DNA of 64,000 bases from Neobacillus niacini (GCF_000759675.1 NZ_BAWM01000013.1:1-64000); one strand, 5' to 3'; positions 34,316-43,476 are shown, numbered from the stretch's first letter. Translations and numbers: made by a program. The notes: generated from the sequence alone by a model not told the origin.

Positions 34316-34825
34316 ATGAGAAAAACGCATAAACTCACATTGACAGCGATGTTGATCGCGATTGGCACACTCTCGAGTAATATATTGTTTATTCCGGTTG
34401 GTTTCACAAAGGTGTTTCCGATTCAGCATTTCTTGAATGTGTTGTCTGCCGTTCTATTAGGACCGTTTTATGCGGTTGCACAGGCACTATGTGTGTCGAT
34501 CTTACGAAATATCATGGGGACCGGATCCATCTTTGCATTTCCAGGTAGTATGGTTGGTGCCTTGCTGGCTGGGCTCCTCTTTATGAAAACCAGAAAGATA
34601 TATATGGCCTTTTTCGGTGAAGTGATCGGAACGGGCATTATCGGAGCGATTCTATGCTACCCGATCGCAACTCTACTATTAGGTCAAGAAGCAACATTGT
34701 TTGGATTTATTCCGTTATTTATTTTTAGCTCTATTGCGGGTGCACTGATTGGCGCCATTATTCTTTCAATCTTTTTAAAAAAGAAAATAGCAGTCTTTAC
34801 TCGGAAAGAGACTACAGTAAAATAA
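34316..34825 (+). CDS. thiW: Thiamin-precursor ECF transporter S component
   Basis: A membrane substrate-binding subunit of an energy-coupling-factor importer, likely for the thiazole precursor of thiamin. About 169 residues, five to six helices; the ThiW family pattern is visible (PIQHFLNVLSAVLLGPFYA, LRNIMGTGSIFAFPGSM). The ATG at 34316 is chosen because GGAGGG precedes it; an upstream GTG at 34286 would start inside the riboswitch. It needs the shared EcfA/EcfA'/EcfT module, which is not in the window. Confidence 0.92.
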   Translation: MRKTHKLTLTAMLIAIGTLSSNILFIPVGFTKVFPIQHFLNVLSAVLLGPFYAVAQALCVSILRNIMGTGSIFAFPGSMVGALLAGLLFMKTRKIYMAFFGEVIGTGIIGAILCYPIATLLLGQEATLFGFIPLFIFSSIAGALIGAIILSIFLKKKIAVFTRKETTVK

Positions 34826-34839
34826 ATCTAGAGCCATTA

Positions 34840-34897
34840 AAAGTGTCCGGCACCGCTGGTAGACAAATGAATATCTACGGCGCCGGACACTTTTTTT
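34840..34897 (+). terminator. Terminator of thiW with REP-like arms
   Basis: AAGTGTCCGGC pairs with GCCGGACACTT, then a T7 run. The GTGTCCGGCACC arm resembles dispersed extragenic repeats. Confidence 0.85.
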
Positions 34898-35135
34898 CCC
34901 ATTCTCCCAAGATTTAAACTTAGTAGAATTTGTTTTCCTAGGGATAAATTCCCCCCATATCTATAATTCAAATAGGTATTGTGATTTGTTTTTTTTTATT
35001 CCTATTAAAAAGTTGTTATTATCGCTTTAAAGTTTTAACAGTTATTTGTACTATTGAGGTGTATAGGGAAATTTCAGATAAATGATGTATAAAAATAATA
35101 AAAAGTCATCTCAATTAAAGGGAAGTGAACGTAAT

Positions 35136-35570
35136 ATGCTTAAAATCTGGAATATAGAGAAGATCATTGAAGATACATTAGAAAAGCACAATTTAGATAT
35201 TAACTATGAGATTAATAATAAACTCACTGTACCAATGAGTTATAACGTATCGATAAATACGATAAAATTTAATTACCTTCAAGTTAACGGTTATATTAAT
35301 AAAATTAGGATTAACCAGACAGACGAAAACCTTGTAAAAATTATTCTTTATCATGTGATTGGTTATTACTTGGATTTTAAGAAAAACAAACATGATTTAA
35401 GGACACTCATGTATGGTGAAGACGACGAAATAGAAAAGCTTAAAGCTAAGATTGAAAACAATGCTTGGGTATATGGGAGAACATTGGTCCCTGAGCAACT
35501 CTTACAATCCTATGACCAGGTACGTGAATTAGATAAAGAGCTAATTAATGGGCAATTAACAAATATTTAA
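35136..35570 (+). CDS. ImmA/IrrE-like protein with degenerate zinc motif
   Basis: About 144 residues. The motif HVIGYYLDF (residues about 78-86) aligns with the HEIGHxL zinc-protease motif of ImmA/IrrE proteins, and the later NAWVYGRTLVPE resembles their third-ligand helix (EANxFAAxLLxP). The catalytic Glu and second His are replaced (V and Y), so it is probably not an active protease. The start is uncertain: ATG 35136 has AAAGGG eleven bases upstream, ATG 35082 has a weaker site and would add 18 residues. The function is unknown; it directly precedes the patatin gene. Confidence 0.6.
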   Translation: MLKIWNIEKIIEDTLEKHNLDINYEINNKLTVPMSYNVSINTIKFNYLQVNGYINKIRINQTDENLVKIILYHVIGYYLDFKKNKHDLRTLMYGEDDEIEKLKAKIENNAWVYGRTLVPEQLLQSYDQVRELDKELINGQLTNI

Positions 35571-35645
35571 TTATTGGACTGCTTCGAGAAAACTATTTGA
35601 ATGACTATAGCAGTTTAATGACTCTTATCGTGAGGTGATAAATAG

Positions 35646-36596
35646 TTGAAGGCTGATGCAGTTTTTGAAGGTGGCGGAACTAGGGGTATTGCTTTTGTTG
35701 GAGCGATTGAGGCAATGGAAGAGGAAAAGGTAGAATGGCAAAGATTAGCTGGAACATCAGCAGGAGCCGTAATTGCTGCACTTTTGGCTAGTGGCTATAA
35801 AAGCTATGAAATTAGAAAACATCTGAGTGAACTTGATTTTTCAAAGCTTCGAGGTAGGACTATTATGAACCGAATTCCCATTATCGGCAGCTTACTTGAA
35901 CTAATGTTTAATCTTGGAATCTATAAAAATGAGTATTTGGAAACATGGGTGGATTCACTTCTTTCCAAAAAAGGCATTCAGACATTTGCAGATCTTCCAG
36001 ACGGAAAGTTAAAGATAATCGCTTCTGATGTTACGAATGGCCAAATGCTTATATTGCCAGATGATTTGGTTCGCTATAGGTTAACTCTTGCGGATCTAAA
36101 AGTATCAACCGCTGTGATGATGAGTGCCTCTATTCCATTTTTCTACCGTCCGGTTATTTGGAAATCAAAAGACCTTTACAATTCCTATATTTTAGATGGG
36201 GGCTTACTTAGTAACTTTCCAATTTGGATATTTGATACCGACAACCCTCGGTTCCCAACATTTGGCTTCCGTTTTGTGAAAGATAAAGTTAACATTAATG
36301 CTGTTATACCAACACCTCTCCATCTTTTCAAAAATATCTTTAAAACCATGCTTCAAGCACATGATTTACGACATTTGAACGAAGAAACAAAAGAACGCAC
36401 CATTCAAATTCCGACTGGGGACATCAACTCAACTGATTTTAACCTAAATGAGGATGAAATCGATTTTCTATATAAGTCAGGCTATACTTCCACAAAAGAA
36501 TTTTTATCCAAGTGGGACTTTGAACAATATAAGGTCAAAAGAATGCAAAGAGCAAAGAAGGAATACAAGAAAAAAACGCCATTCTATAAGGAATGA
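35646..36596 (+). CDS. Patatin-like phospholipase
   Basis: A serine/aspartate-dyad lipid acyl hydrolase. The oxyanion motif GGGTRG is at residues 9-14, the nucleophile elbow GTSAGA is near 39-44, and the catalytic Asp is in LDGGLLSNFP near 180. 316 residues. TTG start behind GTGAGGTGAT. It is one of the stand-alone bacterial patatins (RssA/YchK type), probably cytoplasmic because there is no signal peptide. A hairpin follows at 36574. Confidence 0.88.
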   Translation: MKADAVFEGGGTRGIAFVGAIEAMEEEKVEWQRLAGTSAGAVIAALLASGYKSYEIRKHLSELDFSKLRGRTIMNRIPIIGSLLELMFNLGIYKNEYLETWVDSLLSKKGIQTFADLPDGKLKIIASDVTNGQMLILPDDLVRYRLTLADLKVSTAVMMSASIPFFYRPVIWKSKDLYNSYILDGGLLSNFPIWIFDTDNPRFPTFGFRFVKDKVNINAVIPTPLHLFKNIFKTMLQAHDLRHLNEETKERTIQIPTGDINSTDFNLNEDEIDFLYKSGYTSTKEFLSKWDFEQYKVKRMQRAKKEYKKKTPFYKE

Positions 36597-36604
36597 CGTT
36601 TTCT
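36574..36604 (+). terminator. Hairpin at patatin gene end
   Basis: AAAACGCCATTC pairs with GAATGACGTTTT with one mismatch; it overlaps the stop codon. Confidence 0.55.
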
Positions 36605-36672
36605 GTGTTTAAAATTTCAAATTTCATTAACAGAATATCTACCTTTTCATTTGATACTAGGTTACGTCTCCC

Positions 36673-36987
36673 TTGAAATCTCAAAACGCTATCCATCACA
36701 TGAGTCACGCTAAGGTACTTGCAACTGAGAAGTGGAGTCATCTAGAACCAACCCAAGAAAGAATTGATAGATTACTTGATGTGGTTGAACGAAATCAAAA
36801 CATCTTAGACCACAGTGATCTATACATACGCATCCTAGAAAGATGGCAAGCGAGTAATTTTAGCAATGCTGTTACAGACCATAACAGTATTTGGGATCTT
36901 CAAGGAGAAACAATTGGGGAAGCAACCAGATTGCTTACTAAAGAAGAGGAAGCTGAGTATATAAAAAAACACTTTAACCTGTTTTAA
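36673..36987 (+). pseudogene. DUF6241-like protein, 5'-truncated
   Basis: 104 residues matching the C-terminal DUF6241 pattern: AIHHMSHAKV, then KWSHLEPTQERIDRLL, a RILERW segment, DHNSIWDLQG, then TKEEEAEYIKKHF. Relatives carry an N-terminal membrane anchor or signal, which is missing here; the frame begins at a TTG without a ribosome site. It is therefore read as the surviving 3' part of a gene. A terminator follows at 37033. Confidence 0.6.
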
Positions 36988-37380
36988 GGTGTCGATGGGT
37001 TTCCTTGTTACTGGAAACTATTTTATTAATAAATCCCTACTATACAAGTTATTTTCATACTTGTTATGGTAGGGCTTTTTTGTTTATCCACGAAAATCCA
37101 TAAACTAAGCGGTGGTGCCATATTTTACAAAGTTAAACTTAATCATTTTCATAGTTCGCATATGTGTCATTTGCAGCCTATTTTTGTTGAGAAGATTCTT
37201 TTCTCATCCTAGAAGGTTTTTTGAAGTTATTAAAATAGGCTTTTGTATCAGTAGCAATACCCACCTATTGCACATATTTTGTTGGGAAGGTAATGCAGTG
37301 TATTTACCTATTTATAAGTTTGTTTTTTGCCCATTTCAAGTAGCTGCAGCCCTTTTTAAATATATAAGGAGGTAATAAAA
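36988..37380. other. Intergenic region before bacteriocin precursor
   Basis: Holds the terminator at 37033 and the precursor leader. The 87-codon frame at 37112 is very rich in Phe/Cys and has no ribosome site, so it is not called. The promoter of the bacteriocin operon must lie here, but I could not fix -35/-10 boxes with confidence. Confidence 0.5.
37033..37082 (+). terminator. Rho-independent terminator
   Basis: TCCCTACTATACAAGT pairs with ACTTGTTATGGTAGGG, followed by CTTTTTT. Confidence 0.85.
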
Positions 37381-37758
37381 ATGTATGATTTCCATAGTCA
37401 ACTCCAGGGATTAAGTCTTGGGGATTTCCAAGCGACCGAAGCAGTTCCTTTTGACCCAAGCATGTACTATACTGATCCTACTCGATTTGGTGGTATGGGT
37501 GGTATTGGCGGTCCTGGTGGTTTTGGTGGTATTGGCGGTCCTGGTGGTTTTGGTGGTTTTGGTGGTATTGGTGGTCCTGGTGGTATTGGCGGTGTTGGTG
37601 GTATTGGCGGTATTGGGCGATGCTCTAGTTGTTTTAGATGTTCTAGTTGTTTTAGTTGTTTTAACTGCTTCAACTGCTTTAATTGTTTCCGTTGCCATAA
37701 CTGTTTTAGGTGTTCACGGTGTCATAATTGTGGAGGCGGTCATCGTTGCGGCGGTTAA
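37381..37758 (+). CDS. Heterocycloanthracin/sonorensin-type TOMM bacteriocin precursor
   Basis: 125 residues in three parts. The leader (1-36) contains LQGLSLGDFQA and FDPSMYYTDPTRF, matching the leader style of heterocycloanthracin/sonorensin. Residues about 37-80 are an almost pure Gly-rich spacer of GGIGGPGGFGG type. The core (about 81-125) has 14 Cys, 13 of them at every third position (CSSCFRCSSCFSCF pattern), ending with GGGHRCGG. Cys residues are the expected sites for thiazole formation by the downstream YcaO/ThiF-like enzymes, with Ser as possible oxazole sites. AAGGAGG lies at good spacing. A hairpin at 37801 separates it from the maturation genes. The function of the product is inferred. 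Confidence 0.9.
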   Translation: MYDFHSQLQGLSLGDFQATEAVPFDPSMYYTDPTRFGGMGGIGGPGGFGGIGGPGGFGGFGGIGGPGGIGGVGGIGGIGRCSSCFRCSSCFSCFNCFNCFNCFRCHNCFRCSRCHNCGGGHRCGG

Positions 37759-37800
37759 TGGTTCTTGTAAGAAATGTGATTACCTAAGGAAAAGAGGCAG

Positions 37801-37833
37801 CCCCGACAAGAGATCTTGTTGGGGTACTTTTCT
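37801..37833 (+). terminator. Attenuator between precursor and maturation genes
   Basis: CCCCGACAAG pairs with CTTGTTGGGG and is followed by TACTTTTCT. The weak T tail suggests partial read-through, letting the precursor be made in excess over the enzymes. Confidence 0.65.
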
Positions 37834-37921
37834 AAAAGATTAGTCATAAGTGACAAATAGTTATACATAGGATGATAGTGATACTGATAATTTAGAACCG
37901 TTAAGGCTAAGGAGGAACGAA

Positions 37922-39838
37922 ATGACAAGTTTAAACCCTTCTATGCGATTAAAAGTGAAAAGGGATACGTTTTATCTCCCTGATCCAAACAGAGGTGTGT
38001 ATTTTCGGAACAATGTAAGCACGTTTAGTATGGAAGGAAGTATGATTGATAAGTGGGTTGAAAAGCTGATCCCGATGTTTAATGGAGAACACACTTTGGA
38101 GTATGTGACGAATGGCTTACCGGAACCATACCGAGATCGAGTGTATGAAATTGCGGAAACACTCTATCGAAATGGCTTTGTTCGGGATGTGAGCCAAGAT
38201 CATCCACATCATTTGACGGAGCAAGTAATTAAAAAACATGCCTCTCAAATTGAGTTTGTAGATAATTTTGTTGATTCAGGAGCATATCGTTTTGAAACAT
38301 ATCGTCAGGCGAAAGTGTTAGCAGTAGGCTCTGGTCCTATTTTTATTTCGTTAGTTTCTTCGTTACTTGATTCCGGATTGCCCAGGTTCCAAATACTGAT
38401 TACCGACACGGTTCAGACCAATAGACGGCGGTTGATGGACATCGTGGCACATGCTCGTAAAACAGACGTTGATGCGGAGGTTGAGGAGATCACAACGGGG
38501 CAGGGGGAAAGCTCCTGGAAGGAGATTTTAAAACCGTTTGATTATATTTTGTATGTATCAGAAAAGGGAAATGAAGAGGAACTCCAACTTCTACATAGGG
38601 TTTGCAGGGAAGAGAAAAAGGTGTTTCTCCCTGCGATCTGCTTAGAGCAGGTGGGGATATCAGGTCCGTTCGTACATCCAGACTCCGAGGTTTGCTGGGA
38701 GTCAGCGTGGCGCCGTCTTCATCAAGCAGCTCTCTTCAAAGATCAGCCAGTTACAGCTTTCTCTGCTACAGCCGGAGCTATGCTTGCGAATGTCAGCGTA
38801 TTTGAATTGTTTAAAAATGTTACGGGTGTGTCCGAAAAAGAACCAAAGAATCAGTTCTATCTGCTTGATTTGGAAACGTTAGAAGGAAACTGGCATTGGT
38901 TCCTTCCACATCCAATGGTGACAGGACAAGTATCAGCTAGATTCGTAGAAGATATAGATTTGCGTCTAGCACAGAGAACAGAGAGTGGAGATCCGGGTCA
39001 ATTTCTTCTTTTCTTCAATCAGTTGACATCAAAGGTATCAGGGATTTTCCATACTTGGGAGGAGGGCGAATTACAACAGCTTCCGTTAGCTCAGTGCCGC
39101 ATACAGGCAGTAGATCCATTAGCGGAAGGACCAGCCGAGCTGTTGCAAGAGAATGTTTGTTCAGGTCTGACCCATGAGGAGGCTAGAAGGGACGCAGGGC
39201 TTTCAGGAATAGAATCGTATGGATCACGAATTGTCGAAAGCCTTGACCTGCCTCAACAAGTTAAGATTGGATTTGGTGAAACATTCGAGGAAGGTGTCTT
39301 CCGAGGATTACAAAAGTGTTTATACGAGGAGTTGATTAAACAATCTCTTGACCAGAACTATATTGTCTCTCGAGTAGAGTTGGGTACGGTAGAAGATGAA
39401 CGCTGCCGGTTTTATTTGCAGTCCCTGACGATCATGGGAGGAGCACCGACTATAGCTATAGGTGAGGATGTGTCAGGATTCCCAGTTGTGTGGGTTGGTA
39501 CAAGGGACGGATGGTATGGCAGTGTCGATTTGAATACAACAATGGCATTACGAAATGCGTTGCAACAGGCAATTATCACTCTGCAAAATAAAGAAGAATT
39601 TGATATAGCACGATCATTGGAGGTTTCGTCCATGATTCTGGATGAAAAAGTGCCGCTAAGCATTGAAATTCCTGCGTGTGAAGATAGAATACAAACCGAG
39701 GACTTGCTGAATGCTATGGAAATCTTGGAACGGAACGGAAAGCAGCTCTTGGTGTTTGAACTAGGACTTGATCCTTTTTTGAAAGAGGAAATGGCAGGGG
39801 TATTTGGAGTTTTGGTTCAAGAGGGGAGATTAACATGA
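37922..39838 (+). CDS. TOMM maturation protein, ThiF-like (TIGR03693 type)
   Basis: 638 residues. An N-terminal RiPP-recognition-like region (about 1-100, LKVKRDTFYLPDPNRGVYF) would bind the precursor leader. A Rossmann-like ThiF/E1 region follows (about 130-260, VLAVGSGPIFISLVSSLL); the usual GxGxxG adenylation loop is degenerate. The protein matches the 'putative thiazole-containing bacteriocin maturation protein' family found only with heterocycloanthracin-like precursors. It acts with the YcaO protein encoded next, whose start overlaps its stop by four bases (ATGA), indicating translational coupling. ATG behind AAGGAGG. Confidence 0.88.
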   Translation: MTSLNPSMRLKVKRDTFYLPDPNRGVYFRNNVSTFSMEGSMIDKWVEKLIPMFNGEHTLEYVTNGLPEPYRDRVYEIAETLYRNGFVRDVSQDHPHHLTEQVIKKHASQIEFVDNFVDSGAYRFETYRQAKVLAVGSGPIFISLVSSLLDSGLPRFQILITDTVQTNRRRLMDIVAHARKTDVDAEVEEITTGQGESSWKEILKPFDYILYVSEKGNEEELQLLHRVCREEKKVFLPAICLEQVGISGPFVHPDSEVCWESAWRRLHQAALFKDQPVTAFSATAGAMLANVSVFELFKNVTGVSEKEPKNQFYLLDLETLEGNWHWFLPHPMVTGQVSARFVEDIDLRLAQRTESGDPGQFLLFFNQLTSKVSGIFHTWEEGELQQLPLAQCRIQAVDPLAEGPAELLQENVCSGLTHEEARRDAGLSGIESYGSRIVESLDLPQQVKIGFGETFEEGVFRGLQKCLYEELIKQSLDQNYIVSRVELGTVEDERCRFYLQSLTIMGGAPTIAIGEDVSGFPVVWVGTRDGWYGSVDLNTTMALRNALQQAIITLQNKEEFDIARSLEVSSMILDEKVPLSIEIPACEDRIQTEDLLNAMEILERNGKQLLVFELGLDPFLKEEMAGVFGVLVQEGRLT

Positions 39839-41781
39839 GTGCTGTCGTGTTGGTTGTGGGAGAAGGTTTGTTGGCAGACCTCATGTATGAAGAACTGTCA
39901 TCTCAATACTTAGTAGTTCGCCAAACTGCTTTCGAGGCAGTAGTACCTGTAACGATTGATTTGGCATTGGTATTACAGGATGCCTGGAATCCCTCGATTC
40001 AACTTAAAGCTGAAGAGGTATTTCGTCGAACCAACACTCCTTGGCTGAGAGGCTCTGTTTCTTTTGGAGAGGGTATTGTAGGACCGCTAGTTCGCCCCGG
40101 TGTGCCAGGATGCTCTCAATGCGCTGAAATGCGACGTATTATAACAGGACGTGACCGCAAAGAGATGTGGGAAATACAAAAGAGGTTGGAGTTATCCGGA
40201 GGAATGCAGCAGGAAGCTTGGGCATCGCGCTCGGGAATATTACAGATGGCCCACTTGATCGGGGCAGAGGTCCAGAGAATTATGCAGGGAGATCAGGCTT
40301 ACTCTGAAGGAAAGATATGTTATATCAGTCTGAAATCATTGAAGAGTTCCTGGCATAGGTTTCTTCCAGTTCCCTTGTGTCAGGTATGTAGTCAATTACC
40401 TGACGATTCACCAACCATGGCTCGAATTTCACTGCAGCAAAGTCAAAAGGTTACCAACGACAGTTATCGCAGCCGTTCGTTAGATGACCTGAATAACGTT
40501 CTCGTTAAAGATTATCTTGATCATCGAACAGGCCTTTTGAATGATAAAATGGTTAACCTCGTGCATCCATTTGCTGATGTAAGTGTCAATTTGCCTTTGT
40601 TCGAGGGTGACGAGGGAACAGCAGGCCGGACTAACTCATTCGCTGTAAGTGAGTTAACGGCCATTTTGGAAGGGTTGGAGCGGTACTGTGGACTAGAGCC
40701 CCGTGGTAAACGGACAGTGGTCCATGACAGTTTTAACAATTTGAGAAATCAAGCACTTAATCCGATCGAGGTTGGTGTACACGCTAAAGAACAGTATGAG
40801 AGGCCAGGTTTTCCATTTAACCAATTTGATCCAGATCGCCCGATTGATTGGGTATGGGGATATTCGTTTTTGCAGGAGCGTCCGATTCTGGTTCCAGAGC
40901 TGCTTGCGTATTACAGTTTGGGCTGCGGGTCACGAGGTTATGTCTATGAAACTTCCAACGGATGCGCGTTGGGCGGAAGTCTAGAAGAGGCCATTTTCTA
41001 CGGTATTTTGGAAGTGGTGGAGCGTGATTCGTTTCTGATGACTTGGTACGCGCAGATGTCCCTCCCGCGTCTTGACCCAACCTCGATTGAAGACCAAGAG
41101 CTGCTGTTAATGATTGAACGAATGCGTGCGGTCGCGGAATATGATCTATATTTGTATAACTCTACGATGGAGCACGGAATTCCAAGTATTTTGGCCATAG
41201 CAAAAAACAGAAAGGAAAAAGGAATGAATCTAATTTGTGCGGCCGGATCTCATTTGGATCCAGTACGGGCAGTGAAAACTGCGGTTCACGAGTTAGCTGG
41301 TATGATGCTGTCATTGGATGAGAAATTAGAGAAAGACCAGGATGAGTATGTACAAATGCTGCATGATTCTTCATTAGTGCAACAAATGGATGATCATGGC
41401 ATGCTGTACGGTTTGCCGCAAGCAGAAGAGCGCCTGCAGTTTTTATTGGACGAATGTCGGCCATTGCGACCGTTTCACGAGGAATTCCAGTGGAAGTCAA
41501 TACATTTAGATCTTACCGAGGATCTTCAGGATATTCTTCAAGTGTTTCGCCGATTAAACCTCGATGTGATTGTGATTGACCAGACTACACCTGAAACGAT
41601 CCGAAACGGACTTTATTGTGTAAAGGTGCTAATACCGGGGATGCTGCCGATGACATTCGGACATCACCTTACTCGGGTAACAGGGCTGGAGAGGGTGTTT
41701 AGGGTACCAATGGAACTAGGATATTCAAATAAACCGCTGACAGCCGAACAGCTTAATCCACATCCTCATCCGTTTCCATAA
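39835..41781 (+). CDS. YcaO-type cyclodehydratase (TOMM, SagD family)
   Basis: Activates backbone amides with ATP to turn Cys/Ser/Thr into thiazoline/oxazoline rings. The N-terminal part (1-200) is a cyclodehydratase C-like region with a CSQCAEM and a later CQVCSQ pair (zinc tetrathiolate). The YcaO domain (about 220-648) has the ATP-binding ELTAILEGLERYCG near 279 and SLEEAIFYGILEVVERDSF, and ends in PHPHPFP (642-648), the Pro-rich C-terminus characteristic of active TOMM cyclodehydratases. Length 648 equals that of fused proteins. It is coupled to the preceding gene and 23 bp from the dehydrogenase gene. Confidence 0.93.
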   Translation: MSAVVLVVGEGLLADLMYEELSSQYLVVRQTAFEAVVPVTIDLALVLQDAWNPSIQLKAEEVFRRTNTPWLRGSVSFGEGIVGPLVRPGVPGCSQCAEMRRIITGRDRKEMWEIQKRLELSGGMQQEAWASRSGILQMAHLIGAEVQRIMQGDQAYSEGKICYISLKSLKSSWHRFLPVPLCQVCSQLPDDSPTMARISLQQSQKVTNDSYRSRSLDDLNNVLVKDYLDHRTGLLNDKMVNLVHPFADVSVNLPLFEGDEGTAGRTNSFAVSELTAILEGLERYCGLEPRGKRTVVHDSFNNLRNQALNPIEVGVHAKEQYERPGFPFNQFDPDRPIDWVWGYSFLQERPILVPELLAYYSLGCGSRGYVYETSNGCALGGSLEEAIFYGILEVVERDSFLMTWYAQMSLPRLDPTSIEDQELLLMIERMRAVAEYDLYLYNSTMEHGIPSILAIAKNRKEKGMNLICAAGSHLDPVRAVKTAVHELAGMMLSLDEKLEKDQDEYVQMLHDSSLVQQMDDHGMLYGLPQAEERLQFLLDECRPLRPFHEEFQWKSIHLDLTEDLQDILQVFRRLNLDVIVIDQTTPETIRNGLYCVKVLIPGMLPMTFGHHLTRVTGLERVFRVPMELGYSNKPLTAEQLNPHPHPFP

Positions 41782-41804
41782 GCGCATCACTAGGAGGATA
41801 GAGT

Positions 41805-43382
41805 ATGATTCTAGATGAGTTTCTGCACAATTTACATTTTGATATTGAAAAGGCAAGCATCCCGAATTGGGAAGTGGATTGGGAAGATGGACCACTTCCC
41901 TATAAACTATACCGTGGATTGCCGGTAGTCCCATTATCTCTAGAAGTTCCACTGACACTTGAAGGACAGAAACAACCCTTAATGCCTGATCTGCGGAAAA
42001 TGGGTGATTTTCTATGGTATGTATACGGCCTTACCCAATTTAGCCAAATGGTCTTTAGTTTGGATTCTACAGAGAAAACAACAGAACTAATGCAATCATA
42101 CAGAAGATTTGCTCCCTCAGGTGGAGCGCTTTATCCAAACGAATTATACGTATATTTGAAAATCGAGGATTTGCCAGTTGGGGTGTATCATTATGATGTG
42201 GCTCACCATCGCTTGGTATTGCTGCGAGAAGGAAATTTCGATTCCTATATTGCCAGGGCTCTTGGTAATCGGTGTGACATTTCAACCTGTTTTGGGACGA
42301 TTTTTGTATCGACCATGTTTTGGAAAAATTTTTTCAAATACAATAACTTTGCCTACCGACTGCAGGGGTTGGATGCAGGTGTGTTGATTGGACAATTATT
42401 GGAAGTATCGAAAAGATTTAACTTCGAATCAGGGGTATACTTTCAATTTCTTGATCGAGCCATGAATCATTTGCTTGGATTATCTGAACGAGAGGAGAGC
42501 GTATATGCAGTCATCCCGCTATCGGTGGAACCAACCATTTGGTCAGCCAACGGGAGTGAAAAGGACAGAATGGTATCTGCAGCCGAGTTGTGCCGAGAAT
42601 TGACATCGATTGAGCCGAATCACTACGTCCGGTCACAAAGGGTTAAAGAGTATCCGATGTTAACCAAGTTAAATGAAGTGTCCATGTTGGATTCTACAAC
42701 ATTGTTTCCGTTAATCGAGGTGAAGGAGTATGAGAATAGTGATGGTCAATCGGTAGCCCTCCCTCATGCGGAGAGGTTGTCGTATGATCTTGCCTCTGTT
42801 TGTCGAAAGCGATTTTCTCCAGATATGGATTTCATTTTGGGAATGGTAAGTCAACTCGAACTGGCAAATCTGCTACACGAGGCGACGGATTCTTTTTCGT
42901 ATCGAAATGACTTGGAAGCTACGCATCAGAAGCACGAGCCGCGTGTCTCCCTGAATGTCTGTTTGTATAATGTTGAAGGAATTCCTAATGGTGCGTATCA
43001 ATATGACAGCACTGCTCATGCATTACGTCCGGTCCATCTCGGAGATCATCGACTCCTACTGCAATCTGGTATGTCATTATATAATGTAAATTTGCACCAA
43101 GTACCACTCTGCATACATGTCACAGGAGTTAAGGATTACTATAAAACTACACTCGGATACAGAGGATATCGAATCCAACAAATGGAGGCAGGTATGCTCG
43201 TGCAACGATTACTCTTATCGGCAGTAGCAAGGGGAATGGGGGGGCACCCTCTCCTCGGATATGATTCCAATCTGTGTGATGAAATTTACAGAATGGAGCC
43301 ACAAGGAAAAACCTGCTTAATTCAAATTCCGATTGGTCCATATCGACATCGCCCTTGGTTAGTGGGAGGTTTGTGTAGTTAA
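41805..43382 (+). CDS. SagB-type FMN dehydrogenase (two-domain)
   Basis: Oxidises azolines to aromatic thiazoles/oxazoles using FMN. Two nitroreductase-like halves are visible: the first (about 60-230) has SGGALYPNELYVYL, GVYHYD and LQGLDAGVLIGQLLE; the second (about 320-520) has GAYQYDSTAH, GYRGYRIQQMEAGMLVQRL and GMGGHPLLGYD. Double-domain SagB proteins of 500-540 residues are usual for this cluster type. AGGAGG precedes the ATG. It is the last gene; a strong terminator follows at 43437. No exporter, peptidase or immunity gene follows. Confidence 0.92.
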   Translation: MILDEFLHNLHFDIEKASIPNWEVDWEDGPLPYKLYRGLPVVPLSLEVPLTLEGQKQPLMPDLRKMGDFLWYVYGLTQFSQMVFSLDSTEKTTELMQSYRRFAPSGGALYPNELYVYLKIEDLPVGVYHYDVAHHRLVLLREGNFDSYIARALGNRCDISTCFGTIFVSTMFWKNFFKYNNFAYRLQGLDAGVLIGQLLEVSKRFNFESGVYFQFLDRAMNHLLGLSEREESVYAVIPLSVEPTIWSANGSEKDRMVSAAELCRELTSIEPNHYVRSQRVKEYPMLTKLNEVSMLDSTTLFPLIEVKEYENSDGQSVALPHAERLSYDLASVCRKRFSPDMDFILGMVSQLELANLLHEATDSFSYRNDLEATHQKHEPRVSLNVCLYNVEGIPNGAYQYDSTAHALRPVHLGDHRLLLQSGMSLYNVNLHQVPLCIHVTGVKDYYKTTLGYRGYRIQQMEAGMLVQRLLLSAVARGMGGHPLLGYDSNLCDEIYRMEPQGKTCLIQIPIGPYRHRPWLVGGLCS

Positions 43383-43436
43383 TTGCTTTACTAATTAAAA
43401 GTCGTGGAAAAAACAACGTGGATGAATGAACATGGG

Positions 43437-43476
43437 AAAAATGGGAATGAAGTTTATTTACTTCATTCCCATTTTT
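43437..43476 (+). terminator. Terminator of the TOMM operon
   Basis: AAAAATGGGAATGAAGT pairs perfectly with ACTTCATTCCCATTTTT; bidirectional in form, it also serves the minus-strand gene at 43555. Confidence 0.9.

Noticed and set aside
37112..37375. 87-codon plus-strand frame before the bacteriocin precursor
   Set aside because: No ribosome site, very high Phe/Cys/Ile content from AT-rich DNA, and no family resemblance.
37411..37843. Long frames overlapping the Gly/Cys-rich precursor in other frames and on the other strand
   Set aside because: They are produced by the repetitive GGT/TGT codons of the precursor; the precursor has the ribosome site and the cluster context.
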